A stretch of DNA of 64,000 bases from Vicia villosa (taxonomy: Eukaryota; Streptophyta; Magnoliopsida; Fabales; Fabaceae), in NCBI RefSeq assembly GCF_029867415.1, contig NC_081181.1, positions 77,720,144 to 77,784,143 on the forward strand, read 5' to 3'. How positions within the stretch are numbered: position 1 is the first letter of the stretch; each line of letters begins with the position of its first letter. Below the pieces are notes generated by a model. The model made no database searches, was not told the origin of the DNA, and saw nothing but the letters and a program-made list of their open reading frames with translations. The position numbers were made by a program, and so were the translations under genes. Below, piece by piece: positions 46,412 to 57,150 of this stretch.

Positions 46412-49400
46412 TTAGGCGAAGTATTTCTTGACTGCGTCGACGTTTACAGGACAGGTGAATTCTTCTCCATCCATAGTCGTGAGTATTAAGGCTCCTCCTG
46501 AGAAAGCTCTCTTGACCACGTAGGGGCCGTCATAATTGGGAGTCCATTTCCCTCTCGAATCTGTGAGAAAAGATTGAATCTTTTTGAGTACAAGGTCGCC
46601 TTCTTTGATTGTGCGAGGTCGAGCCTTTTTGTCGAAAGCTTTCTTCATTCTTTGTTGATATAGCTATCCGTGGCATAAAGCTGTCATGCGCTTTTCTTCG
46701 ATTAAGTTCAATTCATCGAATCTGCTTTGACACCACTCGGCTTCTGTTAATTTTGCCTCCATCAAAACTCTCATTGATGGAATCTCAACCTCTATAGGTA
46801 GGACTGCCTCCATGCCATATACAAGGGAGAAAGGAGTTGCTCCAGTCGAAGTACGTACTGATGTACGGTAACCATGAAGAGCATGCAGGAGCATTTCATG
46901 CCAATCCTTGTAAGTGATGACCATCTTCTGAATGATTTTCTTGATGTTTTTGTTAGCTGCTTCTACAACTCCATTCATCTTTGGTCTGTAAGGAGATGAG
47001 TTGTGATGTTCAATCTTGAATTCTTCACAAAGCTCCTTCATCATTTTGTTATTCAAATTTGACCCATTGTCAGTGATTATCTTGCTAGGAATGCCATAGC
47101 GACAGATGATGTGATTCTTGATAAACCTGACGACAACTTGTCTTGTAACGTTTGCATATGAAGCTGCTTCAACCCATTTGGTGAAATAGTTTATGGCTAC
47201 CAAGATGAAGCGATGTCCGTTGGACGCTTTTGGCTCGATCATTCCAATCATGTCGATTCCCCACATGGAGAAAGGCCAAGGGGAAGAGAGTATGTTGAGA
47301 AGAGATGGTGGCACATGAATTCTATCGGCGTAGATCTGGCATTTGTGACACCTCTTTGCGTACTGGTAGCAATCTGACTCCATTGTCAGCCAATAATATC
47401 CTGCTCTCAGTATTTTCCTTGCCATGGTATGCCCATTGGTGTGAGTACCAAAGGAACCTTCATGTATTTCTTTCATGAGTATTTCTGCTTCTTTTCTGTC
47501 AACGCATCTGAGCAGAACCATGTCGAAGTTTCTCTTGTACAGAACATCTTCATTCAGGAAGAATCTACAAGCTAACTTTCTCAAAGTCTTTCTATCTTTC
47601 TTTGATGCTCCAAGAGGGTACTCTTGCTTCTGAAGAAAGTTCTTGATGTCGTGATACCATGGTTTGTCGTCGATGATTGCTTCTACTGTAAAAACATGAG
47701 CGGGCCTATCCAGGCGCCTAACATCGATCTGAGGAATGTCATTCCAATGATTTATCCTAATCATGGAAGAGAGTGTGGCTAATGCATCAGCCAAGTTGTT
47801 TTCTTCACGAGGGATGTGATGAAAATCTACCCTGTCGAAGAATGGTAACAATCTTCTTGCGTAGTCTTTGTAAGGAATTAGCCCTAGTTGGCGTGTTTCC
47901 CATTCTCCTTTGATTTGATTAATGACCAAAGCAGAATCTCCGTATACATCCAAGTGTTTGATTCTTAGATCCATGGCTTCTTCGAGACCCATGATACAAG
48001 CTTCATATTCGGCCTCATTGTTTGTGCATTTGAAAGTTAATCTGGCGGTAAATGGAATATGGGTACCCTGAGGTGTAACAATGATTGCCCCAATTCCTCG
48101 TCCATAAGCATTGACAGCTCCGTCAAAGATTAAGCCCCACTGGGATCCTATCTCAGGTCCTTCGTCTGGTAGCGGCTCATCGTAATCTTTCATCTTGAGG
48201 TACATGACGTCCTCGTCCGGAAAGTCGAAACTGGTTGATTCATGACCATTGAGTGGGTGGTGAGCCAGGTGCTCAGCTAGAATGCTTCCTTTCACGGCTT
48301 TCTGTGCGTGATACTCAATGTCATATTCTGATAATAACATCTGCCAACGGGCAATCCTCCCAGTTAAGGCAGGCTTCTCAAAGATGTACTTGATTGGATC
48401 CATATGAGAGATCAAACAAGTAGTATGTCGAATCATGTACTGGCGGAGACGCTTGGCAGCCCAGGCCAAAGCACAACACGACTTCTCGAGCATGGAGTAG
48501 CGGGATTCACAGTCAGTGAATTTCTTGCTTAGGTAGTAAATGGCATGCTCTTTTCTCTTTGTCTCGTCTTGCTGTCCAAGGACACAACCCATGGAATCTT
48601 CTAAGACGGTTAAGTACATTATCAAAGGTCTTCCTTCCACTGGAGGAGACAAGATGGGTGGTTCGAGCAGATATTCCTTAATGCTGTCGAACGCTTTCTG
48701 ACAATCGTCTGTCCAGACGCAACTTTGATTTTTCCGTAGAAGTTTCAAAATAGGAGCGCAAGTTGCTGTCATGAGATATATGAATCTCGAGATGTAATTC
48801 AGACGTCCAAGAAATCCTCTAACTTGTTTCTCGGTTCTGGGCGAAGGCATTTCTTGAATTGCCTTGACTTTGTCTGGATCTACTTCAATTCCTCGTTTGC
48901 TGACAATGAAACCAAGGAGTTTTCCTGAGTAGACACCAAAGGTGCACTTGTTGGGATTCAGGCGAAGCTGAAACTTCCGTAAGCGTTGAAATAACTTTGT
49001 CAGATTCTGTATGTGATCTTCTTCATTTTCTGATTTGGCAATCATGTCGTCCACATAGACTTCCACTTCTTTATGCATCATATCATGGAAAAGCGTAGTC
49101 ATGGCTCTTTGATAAGTTGCCCCTGCGTTCTTTAGTCCAAAAGGCATAACCCGATAGCAGAACGTGCCCCAGGGGGTGATGAAAGCTGTTTTTTCCATGT
49201 CTTCAGGTGCCATTTTGATTTGGTTGTATCCTGAAACTCCGTCCATGAACGAGAAAACTTTGGATTTTGCTGTACTGTCTACCAACATATCAATATGTGG
49301 TAAAGGAAAATCATCCTTAGGGCTAGCTTTGTTCAAATCTCTGTAGTCGACGGACATGCGGACTTTTCCATCTTTCTTAGGAACGGGAACAATGTTAGCT

Positions 49401-49840
49401 AACCACTGAGGGTTTTCTGAAGTGACGACGAAACCTGCGTTGATCTGCTTTTGAACTTCCTCTTTGATTTTCATGGCCATCTCCGGATGAGTTCTTCTCA
49501 ATTTTTGCTTGATCGGAGGGTATTCTGCTTTTAACGGCAAGTGATGCTCCACTATACTGGTATCCAACCCTGGCATATCTTGATAAGACCAAGCGAAGAC
49601 ATCTGAGAATTCTTTGAGCAGCTGTATCAAACTCTCTCTGATCTCTGAACTGAGCGAAGCTCCAATCTTAACCTCTTTTCTGTTTCCATCGGACCCAAGG
49701 TTAATGATCTCTAGAGGCTCAGTGTATGGCTGAATGGCCTCTTCCTTTTGTTGAAGTAATCGTGAAATTTCCTTTGATATTTCTTCGTCTTCTTCTTCCT
49801 CTGCCTCGAATACAGGAAACTCAAAGCTTGGAGAAGTCAT
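46412..49840 (-). pseudogene. Ogre-1 pol: RT, RNase H, second RNase H, integrase; one in-frame stop
   Basis: ATG at 49840; after the predicted splice the frame opens at 49877. RT covers about residues 100-330 with YVDD at 262-265. A first RNase H covers about 395-520. A second, Tat-type RNase H covers 566-692 (D574, E611, D635, D685). The integrase has an HHCC-like region near 793-835 and D863, D924 and E960 (D-x35-E). TAG at 46666-46664 interrupts the C-terminal integrase domain. The frame continues unshifted to 46412 (DKKARPRTIKEGDLVLKK, NYDGPYVVKRAF). Relatives have Gln here, so CAG to TAG is likely. The protein lacks only its last about 80 residues, which may still abolish integration. 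Confidence 0.93.
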
Positions 49841-49877
49841 ACGGTCGCACGTTTCAACGGGGTATTTTATGATTAAT

Positions 49878-50389
49878 CTGCATATGTGTGATAAGTTTTA
49901 TTTAGACAACGAGGGAAGACTCGGTGTATGCAGTTAATAATTTTTTGATGTTTTTTTAAGGGTGTTTTTTAGGATTACCAATTTCCGAAAAAAGAAAAGG
50001 AAAAACTAAACGAAGGAACAGAATGACATTCTTATTTATGGACAGTCATTTCTTGAAACAAAGACCCTATAAAACAAAACTCTATTGCTTTGGGCGAAGC
50101 AAAGAGGGACATTTTCCTAAGAAATAGTAAAATGCAAAGCCCTATGAAACATCTCTTCACCCTGGGCTATGGTGAGAGGACAAAATAACGGTGAAAATTC
50201 CTACTTAGGAGTGCGAACAACAGTTGAAACTTCAACAGCTGTCCAGTAGTGGCGAACCCCATTGTGCACTAAGTAATCTGGAACCTTAGGTTAAGCTGGC
50301 CTGTGGTAGGTCTTGATTTACCAACCACTGTCTTTGCAACACTCAGACGATCTTCTTCTACTTCAGCAGACTGAGCGGTGTGAGCATAC
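49878..50389 (-). other. Predicted Ogre-1 intron between protease and RT
   Basis: Donor AATAG|GTATGC (GT at 50389-50388) and acceptor ATATGCAG|ATTA (AG at 49879-49878), 512 bp. Splicing joins the gag-pro and pol frames in phase, leaving only the TGA at 50412-50410 in the exon. An intron at this position is an established Ogre feature. The exact sites are my inference. Confidence 0.7.
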
Positions 50390-50409
50390 CTATTTCCAAG
50401 TGGAGTATG

Positions 50410-53400
50410 TCAGTTTTTCTTTTGAGGAAACTTCCAATCTTCTGAATGGAGAGACTCGTTGTCGGAGACACTTTCGAGATCAACCTCTTCTGTATTTTGG
50501 TCTTGCTCTTCTCCCAAGATGGCATTGACTAGATATGTGAACTCTAGATCCGTAGCCTCGGAAGGTGACTTGGGGATATAATCCTCAATGATGACTTCAC
50601 CAGATGCTGATGATGAATAGCAAGGGTTATACATCTCTTTTGGCTGAGAGAGGTACTCATAGTCAATGTTCCATCCAGTTGGAACAATGTCTTCAAGAGA
50701 GATTCTTGAACTTTCAGGAGCGGAGTATTTCACCATGTAATCGAATTTTCCGCTTGGTTCTCCTAATGTATCCCAAGTCTCTTCGGGGATAGGAGGAACT
50801 TCTTCTGATGAACCATGACTTCTGGTGGTGAAGCTGTCAGTAACTTCATCACTGCTTGGTTGAGTCTTACTTTCAAATCCTTTAGTCGGATAACAGCAAA
50901 GTGGTTCAGACTCTGGTAGGGAGATATATCCTGCTTTGTTAAGATAGGATAACCATTCCTCTTCATCGGTGTTTTCCGTACCAATGGTATTGACTGTTTG
51001 TTGAACAGGTTGAAGAAAACCTCCACTGCAGAAAGTTTCTTGAATAGGGAGAACTACCTCAATCCCTGGAACAGCTTTTGATGATGTTGGAAAGAATCCA
51101 ACTCCTGTTCTATTCTTGTTGTTGGTAGGAATATTAATGTGCCCCCAACCACTGGTAGTGCCATCCTTTACAACTTGGATTGCATCTTTGTATGAAGAGA
51201 TAGACGCTGCTTTCTCCTTTCCTTTGTCTAAGGAAAGTGCTTGAAATTTAGTTCCAACAACTTCTTTTGGTTCTATGTCGGAGAATGATGACAGGTTGCT
51301 GACGATCAGAGCTCGTTCTCCACATACGGTTACCAATTTGTCATTTCTTATGAACTTCAGTTTCTGATGAAGCGTTGAAGTAATTGCCCCAGCCTCATGA
51401 ATCCATGGGCGACCTAGCAAACAACTGTATTGTGCTGAAATTTAGTTCCAACAACTTCTTTTGGTTCTATGTCGGAGAATGATGACAGGTTGCTGACGAT
51501 CAGAGCTCGTTCTCCACATACGGTTACCAATTTGTCATTTCTTATGAACTTCAGTTTCTGATGAAGCGTTGAAGTAATTGCCCCAGCCTCATGAATCCAT
51601 GGGCGACCTAGCAAACAACTGTATTGTGCTGGAATGTCCATAACTTGGAAAGTGATTTTGAACGTCTGAGGTCCAATAGTTATGGGAAGATCCACTTCTC
51701 CGAAAACTGACTTTCTTGATCCATCAAATGCTTTGACGATGACATGACTTTTTCTCAATGGGTAATCTTCGAAAGATAATCTTGATAATGTTGATTTAGG
51801 CATGTTGTTGAGAGAGGATCCATTGTCTATTAGGACTCCTGTGAGTGTATCACCCATGCAGCCAACTGAGATGTGAAGTGAAAGATTGTGGTCCACTCCT
51901 TCTTCAGGAAGATCTTTGTCACAGAAACTTAGGTTAGTTCCGGCGGAGATGATGGCAACGATGTTGTTGAATTGGCTTATAGTAACACTTGGTTCTACAA
52001 AAGCTTGTTCCAAAACTTTCTGTAGAGCTTCCCTATGAGCTTCAGAACTCAATAGCAGGGAAAGAACAGAAATCCTAGACGGAGTATGTAGTAATTGGTC
52101 TACAATGTTGTATTCGCTCCTCTGGATTAACTTCAAGATCTCATCATTTTCTTTCGCTTGAACAGCATTGGTCGGATGATTATCTTGCCTATGTGGTACT
52201 TCCCCCGAAGGTTTCTCCACATTTTCTGTTGTTCTGTTGAAGACTCGTCCACTTCTGGTGACTCGACTAACATCAGCAATGTTGACCACAGACGGTAATG
52301 GTATTTCCTTACCATTTTCAATGAATGTAGCGTTGTACTTGTATGGTATAGACTTGCTGGACTCATACGGTACAGGACCCGGTAAGTAGATGACTAGTGG
52401 CGCAATTGCCGTCTTCCTGCTATCATACTTAACTTGCATTGGTTCAACTTGATTAATTTGAGGAGATACAGTAAAGACTTCATCATCTTCTCTGTTGGCA
52501 AGAACAGTAATGGTATTGTCATCCATCAGCTTTTGAATGTCGTTGCGAACACGCAAACATCCTCGTGAATTTCTTCGACAGGTTTCGCATCTACTGTAAG
52601 CGTGGAAATCAGTTCCAAAGTAGGCAAGTCCATTTAAAGTTTTATGGAACCTGACTACCGATCCTTTAAGGTCTTCAACTTTGTAGATTTTGTATTCTCC
52701 TGGACATCCTTGAACCATGTTGATGTCATGTTGAGTTCTGACTCGGATATGTTGAATCCATCCTAAGTCCATTTGTTCTTGTAATGCAGCTTGAACTACG
52801 GCACATCCTTGATTATTCTTTGGACAAATTTCACATGTGAAGTAGTTGTGAGGTGGTACATGACCGTACCCAGCTTGTTTAGCGTGCATCTTGACAAGAT
52901 TTTCCCCTATCTGACGAATGTCGTAGATTTGAATGACGTTGGGGTGTTGATCTATCAGATTTACTGAAGCTTCTTTATGCTGCGGCAAAGGATTTGCTTG
53001 GACGTTTGGATTAGTATCTTTGAAGGATAGCATTCCGCTCTTCACTAATTGTTGGACGTCAATCTTAAAAGGGAAACAGTTCTCAATATTGTGACCTGGT
53101 GCCCCCTGATGATAGGGACAAGATTGGTCAGCCTTATACCATGGTGAGGAACTGTTTGTAGGATTTGGAGGACTCCTTGTCTGAATGAGTCCTTTTGCCA
53201 GTAATGTTGGAAACAATTCTGCATACGGCATTGGTATGGGGTCAAAGGCAGGATACCTTGGAGCCCGATTGTTGTAATTTGGAGGTCGAACCTGTTGCTG
53301 AGGTTGCTGCGACCTTTGTTGCATTTGTTGTTGCGAAACCTGAGGTTGATAAGCTGGCGCTGAGTTAACAACCGGAGTTATTGTTGCAACTTGAGGTTGG

Positions 53401-54599
53401 AATTTCTTCTTGATTTTGTGCAAGACATTGCTGACATCTTGATCCTTTTTCTTCTGGAAAGAACTTCCATACTTCCTTGGACCAGTAGAAGATTCTGGTT
53501 CTTTGTTCAAGCGACCTTCCCGAACCGCTTCTTCTAAACGTACACCCATGTTTACCATCTCGGTAAAGTCACTTGGTGCACTTGCGACCATTCGTCCGTA
53601 GTAAAATGGACTCAAAGTTTTGAGATAGATTTTTGTCATTTCTTTCTCTTCAAGTGGTGGACAAATTTGAGCAGCAACTTCACGCCATCTCTGAGCGTAT
53701 TCCTTGAAGCTTTCTCTATCCTTTTGAGTCATGGCCCGGAGTTGATCTCTGTCGGGAGCCATATCCAGATTGTACTTATACTGTTTGACGAAGGCCTCTC
53801 CGAGGTCTCGAAAAGTACGAATCTCTGAACTATCCAAGTTCATGTACCATTTGAGTGCAGCACCAGTCAGGCTGTCTTGAAAATAATGAATGAGCAATTG
53901 TTGATTATCAGTCTGAGTTGACATTCTTCGAGCGTACATCACAAGATGACTTTGTGGGCATGAATTCCCTTTGTACTTCTCGAACTCTGGTACTTTAAAT
54001 TTGTGAGGGATCTTAACATTTGGAACCAGACAGAGGTCTGCAGCATTCTTTCCAAATAGATCTTGTCCTCGGAGAGTCTTGAGTTCCTTCTGCATTTGCA
54101 GAAACTGTTCTTGGAATTCGTCCAATCTTTCATACACGCCAGGATCCTCACTTGGAGCGTGATGATATACTTGTCCACCCTGCGGGGGAAAAGTATGCAT
54201 AATCGGTCGTGGAGAAGCCATGACAGCAGATCTTGGAATCTCAGCGTTCTGTTGTGTGAAACCCATTGCCGTTGCTCTTGGAACTTCAATTTCCAGAGGT
54301 TTGTAACCCTCTGGTGGACGCATATCCATGGTGACTTTTGGAGCTTCAGAAGCTGGAGGTATGTACCCTTCTGGAGTAAAGTTATACGGCATGCCCCAAG
54401 GTCGATCAGGCGGCATGGTATACTGAGGAATAGGAGTAGAAACAATCTCAGAAACCACAGTCCTTTGTGGTTCTTCTGGCGTTGGTCGATTCTGCGCAAC
54501 AACCAGGGCTTCTACCATACTATTGAGTCTTTCAACAGTACCTTTGAGAGTATTAATCTCTTCTCTGAGTTCTTCATTCTCTTGCTCAAAGTCTTCCAT
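50410..54599 (-). pseudogene. Ogre-1 gag-protease, frameshifted by a 194-bp duplication
   Basis: ATG at 54599 opens a frame of 1061 residues to 51414. It has an N-terminal coiled coil (1-35), a retrotransposon gag core (about 180-365, LKWYMNLDSSEIRTFRDLGE), a Gln-rich stretch (415-440), a C-x2-H-x5-H-x4-C zinc-like motif (494-508), two C-x2-C-x6-C motifs, and an aspartic protease with LIDNGSSLN (Asp 925; DNG in place of DTG/DSG). A tandem duplication (51242-51437 and 51436-51631) shifts the frame right after the protease. The original frame resumes from 51420 to 50410 with an acidic tail, ending at TGA 50412-50410 just before the predicted intron donor. Confidence 0.93.
51242..51631 (-). repeat. 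194-bp perfect tandem duplication within gag-pro
   Basis: The segment from TGAAATTTAG to TATTGTGCTG occurs twice in direct succession with no mismatch seen. 194 is not divisible by three. The flanks share only a few bases (GTGCT). Confidence 0.95.
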
Positions 54600-54888
54600 T
54601 CTTTTCTTGAGACTTGAACGAGTGTTGTATGGATGAGACAGCTTGAAAGTCTTGGTTCACCTCCTTCTCCTCCTCTCTTTCTGGAGAAAGGAAAGTGACT
54701 ATTAAATCCGCGACAATTCTCGTGTCAGTGCGTACGACTAAAGCGATGTATGATATGCAATTAAGTTATTATTTTTCAAGGAAACACCATAATTACGTTA
54801 TGAAACATCAAACTTTTATTGATTAAGCAAAAATGCCGTTTTTACACACTTTGAAAATGGAAATACAGAGAAACTGAGAGAAAGGACT

Positions 54889-56325
54889 CTAAAACTTTGA
54901 TGATAAGCCGACTTCACGTTCTAACATCTTCTTTTGTTTCTTGAGCTGAGCGTTCTCTGACGTGAGCTGATCGATGATCCAGGAAGCAGGAGGGATATGA
55001 TGAGAAAGTGATGATTGTGTCACTTGTCGATCGAGAACTTCAAGTAACTCATCCTTCCTTCTTAGGATGCTTTGAATCTCAACATTTTCCGTGTTGACAA
55101 TTCGATACTTGTTCCTCCAAGCATTCCTTTCTTGGCATACTTTGTTTAATGCCTCTTGCAGTTTTTCAACATCGGTGGAGAAAAGGTAAATTGGTTCCCT
55201 TAGGGGAATAGGTTCTTGATGTTGATATGGCATCCTGAGCTTGAATGCTCTGACGCGTACCCATTGAAGGTAAGGATCCAGGGAGATGCAAAGATGTTTT
55301 CCTAACAATCTTCTCCCTTTGCTGTGAACAAGACGCCAGGCTTGAACAATTTCCTTCTTCAGCATGTTTCCATGATCGTCGATGTTCTTGAAGAACAGAC
55401 CCTCCAATTGGATGTTACTTGGTATATTTTTCATGGGATAGCCGTATTGACGACGGGCTAAAGCTGGATTGTAACTGATCCCTCCCTTAGTTCCAATAAG
55501 GGGTACGTTGGGAAAACTTCCGCAACTGAAGATGATCTTGGTTTCGTCGTTGTCAGGACTACACCAATCAATGTCTGTATGAGTGAGAGACATGATTTTT
55601 TGTGACCAGTAAAGGCCATCCCTCATATTCCAGAAAGTGCTAGACTTTGGCATGTGTGAAACGAACCATTCGTATAACAACGGTACGCAGCATGTGATTA
55701 ATCCTCCTCGCTGCAGGTTTCTTGAATGCACAGAGTGATAAGCATCCGCAAGCAAGGTTGGAACCGGATTTCCAATCAAGAAGATCTTAATTGCGTTGAT
55801 GTCGACGAAATCGTTAATGTTAGGAAACAAAAACAATCCGTAGATAAGCAAAGCCAAAATTTCCTCGAAAGCGCTCATATCTTGGATGCTGACGAAGTAC
55901 CGAGCTTGGTCAAACAGGAATTTGGAGGGCAATCCTTGAATTCCTCCTCTACTCACCATATGAGTTCTGATGTCGACTACGTTCAAAGGAGTAGTTGCAG
56001 CAATGATAATGTCGTCAGGATTCTTTTCCAAACCGGAGTACGGATCTTGCGCGTACACGGGTATTCCAATCAGACGAGAGTACTCTTCCAACGTAGGCAT
56101 GAGCTGATAATCTGGAAAGGTGAAACAGTGATACGTTGGATCGTAAAACTGTACCAAGGTGGGAAGGATCCCATCCACCATGTTGGTATTGAGCAAAGGC
56201 AGAAGTTTTCCATACTTCTCCTTGAAAGCCTTGGGGTTGACCACCAGTTTTCCGAGCTTTCCCAGTTCCTCGACCTGGGGAATCTTGAAGGTGTATTTCC
56301 TAGCTCTCTTTCTTCCATAATCCAT
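54889..56325 (-). CDS. Ogre ORF1 (plant-mobile-domain/DUF7745-like)
   Basis: ATG at 56325 (MDYGRKRARKYTFKIP...) gives 478 residues; the frame is open further upstream but without ATG. The globular region carries KLGKLVVNPKAFKEKYGKLL, FYDPTYHCFTFPDYQLMPTL, EEYSRLIGIPVY, LLIYGLFLFPNINDFVD and GLITCCVPLLYEWFVSHMP, followed by a Leu/Glu-rich coiled coil (about 385-475). ORF1 upstream of gag defines Ogre. Similar PMD-like proteins occur in host genomes and other transposons, and the function is unknown. It is the only Ogre-1 ORF with no disruption. Confidence 0.9.
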   Translation of the reverse strand: MDYGRKRARKYTFKIPQVEELGKLGKLVVNPKAFKEKYGKLLPLLNTNMVDGILPTLVQFYDPTYHCFTFPDYQLMPTLEEYSRLIGIPVYAQDPYSGLEKNPDDIIIAATTPLNVVDIRTHMVSRGGIQGLPSKFLFDQARYFVSIQDMSAFEEILALLIYGLFLFPNINDFVDINAIKIFLIGNPVPTLLADAYHSVHSRNLQRGGLITCCVPLLYEWFVSHMPKSSTFWNMRDGLYWSQKIMSLTHTDIDWCSPDNDETKIIFSCGSFPNVPLIGTKGGISYNPALARRQYGYPMKNIPSNIQLEGLFFKNIDDHGNMLKKEIVQAWRLVHSKGRRLLGKHLCISLDPYLQWVRVRAFKLRMPYQHQEPIPLREPIYLFSTDVEKLQEALNKVCQERNAWRNKYRIVNTENVEIQSILRRKDELLEVLDRQVTQSSLSHHIPPASWIIDQLTSENAQLKKQKKMLEREVGLSSKF

Positions 56326-57126
56326 GGTATAGATCCTTAAGTCCTTTCTCCGTTTCTCTCTTTCTATGAAGTTCAAAACGTTCGTTATTTAGTTTCCTTG
56401 AAAAACGACTCGAAAAAGACTCTTTTTTTTTTTGTTTTTAGTTGTTATTAATGAATGATGCATGAATGCATGAATGCACACACAAGAGTTTTAAAACAAA
56501 CATGGCGTTGAAGGGTATAGTGGTCATGAAGTCAAAACGCAAACCCCGCCCCAATGGTAAACTAAGGTTAAGGATTTTTGTACCTGTAGAACGGGTTCTA
56601 GGGGTCTCAGAGTTTTTGCTCAACCTTAAAGATACGTTGACTGGTATCTATAAGAGAGTTTCCTCTGAGTGTAGTATCTGCGTGACAATTACTTCCGTAA
56701 TCACCGCTCTACGTCCTAAAAAAGGCTTTAAGTGGGGTTAATGTGTTTCTAGGTCCTCCTGGTACAAATCAGTCTCGGAATGCAGTGGCGCAGTTAATCA
56801 CAACCAGCCAGGCAAATCCCAAGAGTAGACTTGGAAACCAAGATTAGAGGGTCTTCACCGGGAAGACATCCTCCATCCTATCTTATGTTGCACTCAAATC
56901 CGGGTATAGGATTTCTCACCACAAGGGGGAATCAAGCCCTTTCCCGATACAGAATAAACAAAATAAACAAATATATATGCAGCAAACACATGATATGACA
57001 CAGAGGTTAGGCAGGACCTCTCTTGTTTTGAGGGGGAATTTGGCATCCCTAATTCCTCAATGGGGCTGGACCAGCAACAGGTCAACCATTGGTTTGGATG
57101 AAAAACCAAGGTTTTTAACACTTATA
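56326..57126 (-). other. Ogre-1 leader between PBS and ORF1
   Basis: Non-coding, about 800 bp. No further motif recognised. Confidence 0.75.
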
Positions 57127-57144
57127 TCCCCAACAGAGTCGCCA
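57127..57144 (-). other. Ogre-1 primer-binding site (tRNA-Arg type)
   Basis: Sense strand TGGCGACTCTGTTGGGGA, six bases (GAAAAA) after the 5' LTR end. Confidence 0.92.
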
Positions 57145-57150
57145 TTTTTC

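Noticed and set aside
54063..56340. Long antisense frames at 54063-54617 and 55726-56340
   Set aside because: Shadows of Ogre-1 gag and ORF1; the sense proteins have recognisable domains.
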